From the NCBI GenBank assembly GCA_025617745.1, contig CM046861.1, forward strand, positions 14,252,283-14,316,282: a stretch of 64,000 nucleotides of DNA, read 5' to 3'. Below, piece by piece: positions 1 through 11,226 of the stretch. The position numbers and the translations under genes are program-made. This DNA comes from Heliocidaris erythrogramma. Lineage: Eukaryota > Echinodermata > Echinoidea > Camarodonta > Echinometridae. The notes below the pieces were generated by a model that saw nothing but the letters and a program-made list of their open reading frames with translations, did no database searches and was not told the origin of the DNA. Within the stretch, counting starts at the first letter, position 1; the number at the start of each line of letters is the position of its first letter.

Positions 1-154
1 ACATTTCTGTGTGCAGTGCATGTGACTCTCAACGTGACTGAGTCAATTTCTTCTCATTCTGGTGATTCCAAAATCTTAAGGCACACACCATTCGTATGTG
101 CTATGTGCTCAAGGAGGTGCTTACCTGGTAGGCTACCACCTTGATAGTCTTTCC

Positions 155-370
155 CAATAGACCGCTTCGGTAATGTATACAAATTTTATACAAACCTTTC
201 AAACAAAGGTTGTTCTTGACAACCTGAAAGCTTGCCGGAGTTTGCATACAAATAATGTATGCAAACTGATTCCAAGCATTGATGCTCATTTATAAACATC
301 AGGTTAATGAATAACTCGTCAGGGAATATTATGTGCATAAATTTGTATACATTACAGAAGCGGTCTATTG
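155..370. mobile_element. MITE family A, copy 1
   Basis: A roughly 215-bp non-coding element whose two ends are inverted copies of one another (left end CAATAGACCGCTTCGGTAAT, right end its near-perfect reverse complement). Related copies lie at 11628-11824 and, truncated, at 21775-21850. It has no coding capacity, so it would depend on a transposase encoded elsewhere. No convincing target-site duplication is visible for this copy. Confidence 0.75.
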
Positions 371-412
371 CTTTGAGGCAATAAGTTCTTTCACAATGTA
401 ATCTCATGACCA

Positions 413-537
413 GGGGCCTGTAACATAAAGAGATAAATAAATATTACGATTGATAACAATCGTAAGTCTATGGCAAACCATGTACTGAAGAGTTACAATT
501 TATTGATTGATTGTATCTCTTTATGTTACAGGCACCT
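413..537. mobile_element. Short foldback MITE
   Basis: A 125-bp element bounded by inverted copies of GGCCTGTAACATAAAGAGAT; the right end reads TATCTCTTTATGTTACAGGC. A small internal palindrome (ACGATTG...CAATCGT) sits near the left arm. It is non-coding and resembles the short hairpin MITEs common in marine deuterostomes. Confidence 0.7.
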
Positions 538-986
538 GAACTCCATTTTATCTTTAAATTGTGACCTTTCTGCATTGGAAGTATTTGATAGTGGAAACGA
601 AATGCAGAACAATGTAAAATGATAAAGATTCATCCCCTCACCCCCCCCCCCCCCCCGCAAAATTGTTCCAATAAGCCTTTGTCACTAATGTTCGTATGTG
701 CTTCAGGAAATGACCATATCTTTTCCTGTTCTCGGAAACGCGATGCCATGATCACGATGATTTTTAATATTGAACAGTTGACAAAACAAATAGTTCCTTT
801 ATGTACCATAATGACCTTCATTATGTGCCATTATGGTATGATGTGTTTCTTTTGATAGGAATGTGAAGCATAAAATGATAATCAGCTTTATGTTTTAAAA
901 AAAGGAGCTCGAAGGCCTTTGGGAAGCATTGTCATATATGTGTCTGGCAATAAAGACCAGGAATTCTTTTGAAATTCTTTCATTTA
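538..986. other. Gene-free stretch with a C16 run
   Basis: No coding signal. The only notable feature is an uninterrupted C run at 641-656. Confidence 0.6.
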
Positions 987-1998
987 TACAGGTTTGCCTG
1001 CCCAATTTCATCAAAATTTCATCCGAATTAACAATGCGATCATTCAATTTCGAGCGAATTTGAATGATCACCGAGATCAACATTCAAAATGCTAACTAGT
1101 TCATACAATTTCATTTCATTAGCATGCGATTTCATAATTTTCTCCCATAAACGTGTAAAACTCGCGTTCAAATTAAAAATGCACGAAAATGTATTCAAAT
1201 TCGCACCCGCACCGCCCTGATAAACGTCAAGGAATTCAAATTCACGAATAGGCAAGCATTTATAGCACCGGGGCAGTGTTTTTCGTTACTGTTTATGTTC
1301 TTTGTAATCTGCATCTGTTTGAATAAATTATGCATACTTTATGTACCTTGAAATGGGACCTTTGCCTTATATTGAACCTTCTCATTCCTCTGACAAACCG
1401 TCATCGAAGCAACATCTCGTATAACTCCAATTTCATACACATACATTTCATTTATACACGACTTTGACGGCGGCTCGATCGCGAGGAGAATATGAATATC
1501 TCGAATACGGACAGAGCTAGGTTGGCTGAAGCATTTGTCAACCATCGACACTCTAGGAATAAACATGAAATATGATTAAAATGAACTTTGAAGGAAATTA
1601 TATGATCAAAAACAGTGTAAAAGGTGCATATGACGTGAAAAATATGAGTTATAAAATTACATAGAACTACAGAACTTGTTTATTTTAATTGAATTCGAAC
1701 GTTTAAAGTGCGAAGATGTGTGCCTATAAATGAAATTGAAATTGGTATTTGGGACGAAATTGAACGTCTATCCAGCTGGAGCGAAATTGAATGACAACTT
1801 CGCGTCGTTAAATTGAATGAATTTCTCTCTAACATGTCTAACTTGAATGAAATAAAATTTAAAAGGAATGATATATAACGAAAGTGAATGCTCAAAAAAT
1901 GAAAATGAACCACGAGAGCAAAGAGAGAAAATCGTTCGAATTTGAACGCCTATTCATGAATTCGAATGCAACTCTGATGAAATTGGGCGGGAAAACCT
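987..1998. mobile_element. Probable foldback element, about 1 kb
   Basis: The left edge (GCCTGCCCAATTTCATCA, near 987-1010) and the right edge (TGATGAAATTGGGCGGGAAA, near 1975-1995) are inverted copies. Between them the words AATTTCAT and TTCAATTT, or their complements, recur many times, so the interior looks built from degenerate short repeats. No protein is encoded. The exact ends are uncertain. Confidence 0.5.
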
Positions 1999-2009
1999 AT
2001 AATAATAGT

Positions 2010-2278
2010 GGGTTTTTGTATATAGCGCACATGTCTGTATGACAAGACACTCCTAGTGCTCCACATTATTACCCTGGCTTTTAGCATGGCTGCTCTTATG
2101 GCGCTCTATAGCATTTCAAGGAATTAATTCCTGCCAGGTACCCATTTACCTAACCTGGGTCAAGGGTGCATGGCAAATGTCACTAAAGACACTAGTGCAG
2201 CTGGGCCAGGGATTCGAACACCACACCTCACATCGAACATCACAGTCCGGGGATTTATCCACTAGACCACAACACCTC
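2010..2278 (-). mobile_element. tRNA-derived SINE (type A)
   Basis: Read on the minus strand, the element starts near 2278 with a tRNA-like head. It carries a pol III A box (TGGTCTAGTGG, near 2265) and a B box (GTTCGAATCC, near 2215). A tRNA-unrelated body follows. The 3' end reads GTGCGCTATATACAAA and then ACTATTATTATAG, close to the tail of the LINE at 60389-61436. That LINE family is therefore the likely supplier of its reverse transcriptase. The head is diverged from a functional tRNA, so I do not call a tRNA gene. Confidence 0.75.
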
Positions 2279-3604
2279 TTAAAAAATTAATATTAACGAA
2301 TTATTTAGAGTTATTCGAACGGCGGTACACGTTGAATGCTCGTTGAAAATTAAAAAAGAAAAAAACAACCTGATCGAAACTTACTACAAAATTTTCACTG
2401 AAACCACATGTCCCATGACTAACTCAGTTGTATGCTTATTTACTTCATCAGTCACACCGCCAAAGCGGCTCCACACCGACTCCAAACCGACTCCACAGGC
2501 GACTGAATCTTTTTGATGCACAGTAATGATGTTGTCGATCTATACTGATCGGTCTCGTTGTTGTGACTGAGGCATTACTCGAGTTTTGTATATTTTCATC
2601 CGAGATCGGAAGGCAAACATTATTATGTTTTAGTCCTGAACATAATCCGATAAATTTTATTCTTCCATCAGCGCTAGAATTCGAGATTATAAGTGGGTTT
2701 AACCTGAAGTAGAAACGGGCATTTGTCTTCCTGTCTTAATGAATTAATATTTTTTCATCTCTGTTTGCGTCTTCGTTATTGATGTATATTGCGTAGAACC
2801 AAGGGCGGACTGGCCATGGGGGGGGGGGGGGAGTTTTACCCCACGGGCCGCTGGATATTTTGGCTAGGAGGGCAGGTTGAATTCTGGCCTGAGGACCGGT
2901 TATGTATCTTACTGTTTTAGGGGGCCGGCCGCATCGAAACTCCCCAGCCGAATTTCAATCCCATTCCGCCCCTGAGTGTACAAAACGACATGAAACGGGA
3001 ATTACTTATATCATGCGGTATAGTACATGAATGTTTTTTTTTTTTTTTTTTTACTCCATTGTGATGTGGAACAATTGCTTTAACTTGTGTTTCTTGCAGA
3101 TAACATTAAATGTTTAATTGCCTATTGTTTCACCCCTGTCTTGAATCCATGAAGATGAAAATAAACAAAGGAAAGTGTTTTCTTTCAAATTAATCATATT
3201 TTGTCCTGTTCTTGTGATTATGTGAATGATAAAATACATTTTGATGTATACATAGGCAATAAACATCATCTGCTTGGACAAAAATGTAATATGGTTTTGC
3301 TCTCGAAAAAAAAGTATTCTCGCACGATACTAATTTTGAAATAATGTTGCAACAGGACATCATTGGATAATTTCAAATTAGGGGCCGGGGGTAGACCAAA
3401 TGTTGACGAAAGGTATGAAAGGTTTGACAAAAAGAGTAGTTCTCACAACTGTCTTTGAGCCAATCAAATTCAAGGATTTCAGTAGCTTAAAACAATTATT
3501 GTAACTTCAGTTGTTATTGATAACAAGTTTTATGATTTTTCAAAAGTTTGCCTATATACAAGATGACGAGAGTTAGAAAACAAAAACTTCGATCAAGCAA
3601 AGAT
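2279..3604. other. Intergenic, with a repeat-D copy
   Basis: No gene seen. It contains a G13 run at about 2819-2831 inside a weak inverted pair (GGGCGGACTGG near 2804; CCATTCCGCCCC near 2962), a T20 run near 3034-3052, and at about 3424-3545 a copy of the family D repeat also found at 52631-52775 (shared words AGCCAATCAAATTCAA and GTTATTGATAACAAGTTT). Confidence 0.55.
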
Positions 3605-3612
3605 GAAAAACA

Positions 3613-3735
3613 ATGACAGAAGAAGAAGAAGAAGGAGGAGGAGGAGGAAGAATAATAAGAACAAGAAGAACGAGAAGAAGAACAAGAAGTACGAGAAGAA
3701 GAAAATCAACAACAACGACAATAATAATATTAACA
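3613..3735 (+). repeat. Purine-rich GAA/AGA/AAC triplet tract
   Basis: Imperfect runs of GAA, GGA and AGA triplets grading into AAC/AAT. The Glu/Gly/Arg-rich reading frame over it is only a by-product of the triplet repeat. Confidence 0.8.
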
Positions 3736-3986
3736 ATAATACATTTATGTAATCTTCGCCTACTTTATAAAAATGTTATGTTTTATTTTGCTACTTTCGT
3801 ACATTCTTATTACTAGTCTTGTAGCCGTACTAATGTGTTTTCTTAGTGTATTTTTTTTTTATCAGTTACTTAGGTAAGGACCCCATTGGAAATAAGCCAT
3901 TTCGGCTTTCATGGGCTATCCTGTCATGGTACCTCGATGTGTTTGTATTGCAATATACCTGACGAATAAAATCAAATCAAATCATA
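3736..3986 (+). mobile_element. 3' end of a LINE (family B), non-coding
   Basis: This segment matches, in opposite orientation, the 3' part of the LINE fragment at 9320-10100. Shared words include ATCTTCGCCTACTTTATAAA, CCATTTCGGCTTTCATGGGC and TGACGAATAAAATCAAATCA, the last being the terminal tail. Only the 3' UTR is present, so this is a heavily 5'-truncated insertion. Confidence 0.75.
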
Positions 3987-4150
3987 ATAAAAATAATAAT
4001 CAGGATAATACTAATTACAATGATGATAACAATAAGAAGAAGAATAACAATAATAAGAAGAATAACAATAAGAAGGAAAAAAAAAAGAAAAAGAAGAAGA
4101 AGTTGCAGAAGAAGAAGAAAACAAGAACAGGAAGAACAAGAACAAGCTGA
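3987..4150 (+). repeat. A-rich AAT/AAG simple repeat
   Basis: AAT and AAG triplets continue directly from the LINE tail and probably grew from it. The Lys/Asn-rich frame here is a repeat artefact. Confidence 0.8.
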
Positions 4151-4894
4151 CACGGGCGGGGAGGGGTATATCCCAATCATTTCCATAGACACGTCCTTAA
4201 TCACAAACACCTTCTACCCTATATTGAGCGTATAATATAATGAATAGTAAATAACAAGAGTAAAATGTTATTGTAACTGGATTCTCTATGTAAATACGAT
4301 TTTGTATCGAGCTGATTGAAAGACGGATCTCCACGGAGACCGTCCAGAGAATTCATGAAAAGAATCACGAATTACAAATCCTATCTAAACGAATAACAAA
4401 CAAAAAAAAATATACAGATATAAATGTTATCTTCGCATGAATTTTTCTTTGCGCATTATCATGAACAAATATTGAGAAAAACAATATCAACATCAAATAT
4501 CCAACAGCACAAAATCACGATCTTCAATAAAAAGAGAGCGAACAGTTCCCCTGGTTTAGTGTGCAGTCCTGCGTATTCTAAAAGAGATTTGCACGTTTTT
4601 TTAAACCATTTTAAAAGTGCATTGCTAATTAGAAAGATAAATATTAACTTTTGATTGTCGAAAGGCGTGAAAAATGACCGTCCTGATTTTGAGTGGTTTC
4701 ACCGACTCGTCCCTGTCTTTTCGAGGATGAAAAGAAGGCAGCAAATTCATTTCGTTATTTGCGTACATTAATCAAGTAAACAATGTTTTCGTGCTGAATC
4801 CAGTTATAAGTTATAAGCTATAAGTTGGATAGTTTGTACAGTCAATTGTCAATCCACTACGCGTGGAGATGGGTATGCATTCTCTTAGAGGAGG
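4151..4894. other. Intergenic, nothing recognised
   Basis: AT-rich sequence without coding signal or a repeat recognisable from elsewhere in the window. Confidence 0.5.
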
Positions 4895-4904
4895 GTGGGG
4901 GCGC

Positions 4905-4985
4905 ATGTTTGATGGTTTATTTGACCTGACTGCTAAGAAAGCATGTGTATGCTTGGAATTAAGCAACCAGGGGACCGACTCTGAA
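4905..4985 (-). mobile_element. SINE type B, partial copy
   Basis: Matches the 3' half of the SINE at 60168-60378: GATGGTTTATTT, CCTGACTGC, AGAAAGCA and AAGCAACCAGGGGA occur in the same order. The tRNA-like head is absent, so this copy is truncated. Confidence 0.7.
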
Positions 4986-5286
4986 AGTGAAAAAATCGAA
5001 CAAGCAGCAACCTCAAAAATCCCCAATAAACTTCGATGTCTGCTTGTCCCCTATTGTGCTAAGATCTCTGACATGCAAAAATGAAATCATAAATACTGAA
5101 TAAAAGAAATAAAGGTTACCGTAGTTTTCAGGTGACTTCATTTTGAACACAACTTCTTCTTACTTTAATAAGGTAAGTCAAATATTGATTTGTGGGTGGA
5201 CAAGCATATCCTGCTCCCCAGGAATCTTATTGCAAAGAAACTTTTGTTTAAAAAATATGGAGCAAGGATGAGCTAAGGGGTGTCGG

Positions 5287-5306
5287 TGTGTGTGTGTGTG
5301 TGTGTA
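5287..5306. repeat. TG dinucleotide microsatellite
   Basis: An uninterrupted run of about nine GT units. Confidence 0.85.
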
Positions 5307-5344
5307 ATTGGGTTTTTACAGACGTGTATCAATCAGATATGATT

Positions 5345-5500
5345 ATTTACGTCTGGGACCGACCTTTAACGTCCCGACCTTTAACGTCACCATCCGAAAG
5401 ACGTGACTCAGTCTCGAACCTGGGTCCGCTGAATCAGTTTATAACTACCACTGGGAGCTGGATTACAGGCGCACGCCACAACGCCCAGTTTAAGTGTAAG
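5345..5500 (-). mobile_element. Probable SINE (type C), head resembling 7SL/Alu
   Basis: On the minus strand, from about 5497, the sequence reads GGGCGTTGTGGCGTGCGCC followed by TGTAATCC and AGCTCCCAG. A B-box-like GGTTCGAGAC follows about 50 bases downstream, then a body with a duplicated GACGTTAAAGGTCGG word. The first 40 bases resemble the 5' end of 7SL RNA and Alu. The same pattern could come from a tRNA-like pol III promoter, so the origin is open. Confidence 0.5.
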
Positions 5501-5757
5501 TTTAATTGTTGGTTTTTCATAGATGGCGCTCTTCAATTTGTTGGAATCTCCCCAATACATGTATAATTATTTACGCCACTCTTTCTGGGCTGATACAGTT
5601 TCTCCGTAGTGGCCTCTATAATCATATCAGGCACATCAGTGTGTGTATAACCATGGGGATCCTGGTATCCTCTTGATTATATAAGCATGAGCGCGGAAAT
5701 GTGCAGCGTACCTTGTACAAAAAAGGGCAAAAAGGGCCCCCCCCCCCACTTATATGC

Positions 5758-6661
5758 TCATTTATAATATTGATTCAATAGCAGTTTAAAGGATGTAATA
5801 GATGTTGCACTTCGAATTTCATTGGGTAGTTGGTTATAAATGGAAATTCCCCTGTAGAAAAAAGTTCTTTTACAATGATTAGACTTTGGCTTTGGGAGAT
5901 ATAAATTCTGATTAGAGCGGAGTGTGTAATTGGAAGTTCTTATTGTGATATTGTCAGACATATAATTTGGGGTGAAATTATGCAAAATCCTATAAATCAT
6001 TGTACACATGTGTTTGTTATAGCGGCAATCAAGAAGGTCCCAACCCAATTTGTCGTGAATATGTTGATTTGATATGAGAAAAAGGATTGATTTTCATAAT
6101 GATGCGACCCGCTCTGTTTTGGATTTTTTGCAAAGGTGAAAGAAAACTTTTAGGAGCAGATTGCCACACAACATCTCCATAATCGAAATGTGGTATAATG
6201 ACCGATTTATAGATTAAATTTAAACTTGATTCATTTACAACATGTCTTAATCGACCAAGGAAACCGACAAGCTTGCTAATTTTTTGACACATGTTATTTA
6301 TATGAATATCCCATTTCAATTCCTTATCAATATGAAGTCCAAGGTATTTAGTAGTTTCAACCTTTTGTAAGACCATATTATTTACTTTCACATTAAGGGT
6401 ATTATACTTTGCTAATATGTTACGCGTGCCAATGAGCATGCTATCAGTCTTCGTATAATTAATCAATAATTTGTTTCGAGAAATCCATTTGTCCAAAACC
6501 TCCATCTCGGTATTTAGAGCAGATTCTACGACATTTGGATTTTTATGAGAAAAATAGATTACGGTGTCGTCTGCATAGAGATGAACTTGGCACAATTTAA
6601 AAATGTCAGGGAGATCGTTGATAAATATACAAAACAAAATAAATCTAAGTTGTATGCTCAA
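5758..6661 (-). pseudogene. LINE reverse transcriptase fragment, frameshifted
   Basis: The minus strand encodes the C-terminal half of a non-LTR retrotransposon reverse transcriptase. Near the start is FINDLP and then the catalytic YADD motif (HLYADDTVIY, about residues 26-35), followed by the thumb-region signatures TKYLGLHID and PLQKIQNRAGR. The frame breaks near 6055-6065. Past a one-base shift it resumes as LGWDLLDCRYNKHM and runs through FYRGISIYNQLPNEIR to a stop at 5758. The 5' part (endonuclease and RT fingers) is missing, which is usual for a 5'-truncated LINE copy. It is not a functional gene. The clade (CR1, L2 or similar) cannot be fixed from this fragment. Confidence 0.85.
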
Positions 6662-8690
6662 CTCAACAACAACTATACCAGCTAGTTTACTTTAATACTT
6701 CTCTTCTACACTGAGTTTACATTATAATGACATGCATGGAACATCGAAGGGTTGTTCAAGGTATATCCTTACTATAATTTGGCTAATGTGTGTCTGTCTG
6801 TCCGTCTGTTTGTTTGAAAGCGCTTTTCTCCGCGATTTTCCACTCGATCGAGCTGGGTTTTTTTTTAAACGTGGTTAAATTGTTCCCAGATTGTCATGAG
6901 GGGGGTTCTTTGTGGTATTTTTCGTATTATTTAAAGATTTTTTTACAATTCGTAACTTTCTTTGGCTTCGAAGTTCCCAGTCCTTTCGACCTTTTTGCGG
7001 TCAGTGAAATTACATAAGCATAAGTTTCACGTACGCTATGCTTCCACCCACCTAGACAGAAAACCGTCTGTTTGGAAGAGTTTTATAACATTATTTGACT
7101 TTCCAGGCTCTCCTCCAAGACAGACGGAATCCTCAAGCTTAAGCACTGGGTCTATAGCCAAAAGTATGAGGTATACCTCACCCTACACGTTTATTACTAA
7201 TTAGAAGTCGTAGATCGACATAAATTAACTTATATAGTAAAAATAATGTATACTAAATATAGTGCGCTCACCTTTGAAATAATCCAAAATTAATCAAAAA
7301 TTAACCCCGTTTTGACATGTTGTCAGCGCAGGGTTATGGTCCCAGCTTAGCTGCGGAGCTCCTGACCCAAATGCAGTCAAAACTGATAAGTTTGTCATTT
7401 CATCGTATTTCCGTAAAAAATTACATATACCACGGAAGATAATCTCACAAACCTTACTTAAAATGCAATAAAAAATCATAAATTTGCGTAAAGGAGGATG
7501 AATTTTACGATTTGAATATTTTCCGATGAAAAAAGGGCGAGAATATTATATCACGGACGATCGCGAACGATCAGTTCTCTTGTGTTGAAGCACTACTGCG
7601 CGTGCGCAATGGTGATTGGCAATAGGGTTTTCGAGAGACCAGCACTGAGAAAAAATCGTTTGTGACCTTCTATCGCATATTTTTTGCTAAAGAAATATTG
7701 AAAACATACATATTATCACTCCTATTGCAATTTTTTTTATTTTCATGTAAGTATTAGTAGAGTTGGTGATTTTATAAGATGTGGTATTTAATATTTTAAT
7801 CGAACTTTGGTCAAAGCAAAAGTAATGCACAAGGTTGTACAGCTCGTCCGCGATGAGCCAAATATGTATAGCCCCATAGGAAAGCACATAGCGATGGACC
7901 CCAACGGGAGTGGCTGGGGTAGACTTCGGTCTATGTTGGAGAGGGATTCCTCGAAGCCAGACGTTGTCTCAGCGGAGCATATCCCGAACGAAATAGACTG
8001 ATTTTTCCGTCTACCACCCACCGTGCACCGTCTATTAATTTGAAGCTACATAATACACATAAGGTTATTATGCTGATGACTGAACCGTGCCACCGTGTGT
8101 ACATAGATCTACACGCTCGGCCTTCAGAATTCAGTCAGTGTGTTTCCTACCACGTCCAGTGAATACATGCATGGCATGGTTGTACATGTAACGTTAGATC
8201 ATGGTGCTATTGTAGCTTCATTGTTAGATCTAATCTCTTTTGTTTCTTTTTGGTTTGTGCTTAATAAACAGATTTAGAGGCCATTTCGAGTGCTGAACCA
8301 CTTTGAAGGGGGGGGGGGGGGTTCTCATTAGATCTCGCCTGTGGAACACCCGATCGTCACCGTTACAAAATTTGCCACAAAGATCACCAATAATATATCG
8401 AGAGAAAGACTGCAGTGTCAATCTTCTTGAAAATAGCCGAGTCTCTGTGTTGAATATGAAAATATTATGAATAAAGCTTCAAGAGGAGAAAGCATGAAAG
8501 ATAGAAGATGACGCATTTTTCCATTTGTTCTGTGATAACTCCTTGGTTTTACATAAAATCCGAAAAAGAATGATTGTAGCATCATAAAGGTTTGAAAGCA
8601 GCGCAGTAATATGAGACAGTCCAGAATTCACAGGGAAACTGTCTGGCGGTGGTTCCAATGCATACCCCCTCCAAAGGTACTGGGCGGGGG
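6662..8690. other. Intergenic, repeat debris, no supported gene
   Basis: No convincing gene. At 6790-6870 there is a TCTG/TTTG-rich head followed by CACTCGATCGAGCTGGG, a form seen in dispersed invertebrate repeats. A G12 run lies at 8309-8320. A 64-codon frame at 7807-8001 has no family resemblance I can name and lacks an ATG at its start. Confidence 0.45.
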
Positions 8691-8825
8691 CTGCAGGGTG
8701 TTTTTGAAAGTTGGGGGGGGGGGGCTGATTTGATTTGCATAATGACACTTTAGAACCTTTTCTCGGGGATTTTATGAAACGTGTCTACCAAAAAAGTGCG
8801 TGGGAGGGGGGGGGGGGGCTACCCC
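8691..8825. repeat. Dispersed repeat F, copy 1
   Basis: About 130 bp shared with 12795-12955: a G run, GCTGATTTGATTT, then ATAATGACA, a stretch with CGGGGATT, TATGAAACGTGTCTAC, AAAAAAGTG and a second G run. The G runs sit at the same two places in both copies. Confidence 0.75.
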
Positions 8826-9017
8826 GATTCCACGGTCCATGCTGGGCTTGCCTTGTACCTCCTTGGTATATTATGTCGTATGAGAGCGTGTGCATTCCTG
8901 CATGGATGGATATGATTTCTGCAAAATTTAAGCTGTAAACGAATAGGCCTATGGTTATGGTCCAGGCAATCCAGACACAATAGTTTGTATGCACAAACCC
9001 TTGTCATTCATAAAAGA

Positions 9018-9168
9018 GTGCCTGCACTGTAAGACTACCATAGGCCCTGTACTATAGGTGCTCCTATAGTGACGCAACCATTAGGTAGCTGGGTTAGGCT
9101 TCTCTCAAGACACAATGATTTTCTGATAAAGTGTCAAATTGGGGTCTGTGCTTGCAGACTACTGGGCA
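9018..9168 (+). repeat. Dispersed repeat G, copy 1
   Basis: About 150 bp repeated in the same orientation at 10840-10990. Shared words are CTGCACTGTAAGACTACCAT, CTCAAGACACAATGATTTTC and TGATAAAGTGTCAAATT. The pair brackets the LINE-bearing region, but no LTR signatures (TG...CA ends, primer-binding site) are visible. Confidence 0.7.
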
Positions 9169-9281
9169 TATGCCAGGTTCTTAAATTTGTCTGATATCTA
9201 TTTCAGGAAATAAGATTACCCTACAGTGATAAAAGGCATTTTGCCCAACTTCAATATTATACTATTAATACATGGTTGGGA

Positions 9282-10156
9282 GTGCGTTGGCGCGATCTGG
9301 CAACACAAAGGTTTTTATGATTTGATTTTATTCGTCAGGTATATTGCAATACAAACATAACCAGGTACCATGACAGGATAGCCCATGAAAGCCGAAATGG
9401 CTTATTTCCAATGGGGTCCTTACCTTTGTACCTCTAGCAAAAAGCGCTATATAAATCAAATTATTATTATTATTATTATTATTAAATAACTGATTAAAAA
9501 ATACACTAAGAAAACACATTAGTACGGCTACAAGACTATCGTACACGTACGACAAGTAATAAGAATGTACTAATTAAAAGTAGCAAAATAAAACATAACA
9601 TTTTTTATAAAGTAGGCGAAGATTACATAAATGTGAAAACAAGACTTACTCAACGGAAAAAACTATATACAGAAAATCATAATGAAACTATCGATAATAA
9701 ACATTGGTTACATAAGTCAAATAATATAGGAAAAAACCATCTGAGCTACAAAAAGGAGAGGAGAAATATAGTTATGGAGTAGACACATTTTTCAAATGAT
9801 GCTTCAATACCCTTTTAAAATGTAAAAAAATTCTTAACTGACTTAACATGATTTGGGAGGGAATTCCAGAAAAGAATACCGTTAAAATAAAAAGAATTTC
9901 CAATTTGACCTTTCCGCTTAGGGACTACGAAATTAAACTGACTATTTCTAGTGTCATGCCTATGAACACTTGAAGAGCGAGTAAAATTATTTGAAATATA
10001 GTGATCTGCATTAGAGTAAAAAATCTTATGTACATGGTGAATTAAAAGTTGATGTGATCTAAGGTTTACATCGTGGTGTACTATACGCACGAGGCGCAAA
10101 CCGAGTGTGTTTGACACCACGATAAAAACCTGCGAGTTGCCAGATCGCACTAATGC
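9282..10156 (-). mobile_element. LINE fragment (family B) enclosed by an inverted repeat
   Basis: The outer edges are inverted copies: GCGATCTGGCAAC with AGGTTTTTAT at 9292-9317, and the reverse complement at 10120-10148. Between them, on the minus strand, lies a LINE 3' end. It encodes the reverse-transcriptase C terminus (RHDTRNSQFNFVVPKRKG, then FWNSLPNHVKSV, about 10100 to 9815). The 3' UTR follows, ending in the AATAAAATCAAATCA tail near 9320. The coding part is 5'-truncated. A second, very short LINE tail is nested at about 9430-9485 (AGCGCTATATAAATC plus TTA repeats). An inverted repeat is not a feature of LINEs, so the insertion may have landed in the loop of an older palindromic element. 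Confidence 0.7.
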
Positions 10157-10839
10157 ACGAACTCAGAACCGTGTATTAATAGTTTTATAAAACGGGTCGG
10201 CAATATGATTATGAAGTCTATAAAAATGGTTACGAATCCCACAGAAACGCCAAGAGTCGCACAGTCATGGAGGCTGCCATTTGCTTTTCTGGATGACATC
10301 ACAGAAGCACAGCCAACAAAAGTCATGGGCGTTTCATTGCGCGCATGTAATCCCTGCGCTAAAATGATTAAACTACGCGATTTCATTGCGTTTTAATTTT
10401 GCACGCACCAGAGGTACGCGTACGCGCAGCTCAGCCGTGGTTTAGAGCCTTTTTGCACAGTCACATGGTGTTATTTGACCAATCAGGATGACCACATTCT
10501 TGAACCCGTTTTATAATAAACAATATTAAACTGTACTTTTAAATTGGGGGTTTATTTGAACTAGTGTTGCATATGAATATTTACACTTGCCCCGATTTCT
10601 TATTATTATCATTTAATTATGCATGGTCTGAATGTATGAAACTATCAACGTTTTAAGGGTCTGATTACATGAAACTATCAAACGATACTTTCAAAGGGAA
10701 CGATATTCGCCAAATGATACCAAATCCGCCAGCCCTTTGGCCGAGCAGAGTAACAAATCCACCGGGCGGATTGTGTACCATCACCAAATTCGCCCGGCGG
10801 ATTTGGTGCCACTACACCGGCACAAACCCTGGTCAGTCG
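10157..10839. other. Intergenic with a small palindrome
   Basis: No gene supported. A short inverted pair (AAATCCACCGGGCGGA near 10756 and TTCGCCCGGCGGATTT near 10789) forms a GC-rich hairpin. Confidence 0.5.
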
Positions 10840-10990
10840 TAAAAGAGCTTCTGCACTGTAAGACTACCATAGACCCTGTAGTATAGCTGCTCCAGACCGC
10901 CAGCAGGTGTAGCTGGGTGAGGCTTTCTCTCAAGACACAATGATTTTCTGATAAAGTGTCAAATTATGGTTTGTACTTGTAGACTATCCA
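10840..10990 (+). repeat. Dispersed repeat G, copy 2
   Basis: Direct-oriented copy of 9018-9168, with the same three shared words. Confidence 0.7.
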
Positions 10991-10993
10991 TAC

Positions 10994-11226
10994 AGCCCCA
11001 CGTATAGCCTTCAATCAAGGCGGCTGTGCTGCTTTGTCGATCTCCTGGTCGATCCTCGAAACGCTCGGAATAGTCCTCTGATTGCGCAGGAAGTCGACAC
11101 AAGCGTGCAGCTTGCTGCACAGACTTCCCGTGCAATCATCAGAGGATGATTCCGCGGGTTTCAAGGATCAAAAAGGGGATCAACAGAGCAGCACATCGCC
11201 TCGATTAGAGGCTACCCCACGTACTG
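10994..11226. mobile_element. Long palindromic hairpin element
   Basis: A near-complete palindrome centred near 11110. The left arm runs through GATCCTCGAAAC, CCTCTGATTG and AGGAAGTC. The right arm mirrors it with GACTTCCCGTGCAATCATC, AGAGGATGATTCCGC and GTTTCAAGGATC. The arms are about 110 bp with a minimal loop. It is non-coding; reading frames over it are mirror images of each other. Confidence 0.75.

Noticed and set aside
2210-2278. tRNA gene
   Set aside because: The A and B boxes belong to a SINE head with a LINE-like tail; no intact cloverleaf with mature tRNA ends.
3911-4235. Lys/Asn-rich and Arg-rich frames
   Set aside because: Simple AAT/AAG repeat grown from a LINE tail.
7807-8001. 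64-codon frame ending SAEHIPNEID
   Set aside because: It starts at TTG, not ATG, has no recognised family and no clear splice sites. Composition looks more protein-like than its surroundings, so it is worth one database search, but I cannot support a gene.
9018-10990. LTR retrotransposon bounded by direct repeats G
   Set aside because: The repeats are only about 150 bp, lack TG...CA ends, and no gag, protease or integrase lies between them.
10994-11226. Structured non-coding RNA gene
   Set aside because: It is a near-perfect palindrome, as in MITEs; no snRNA motif (Sm site, known stem sequences) was recognised.
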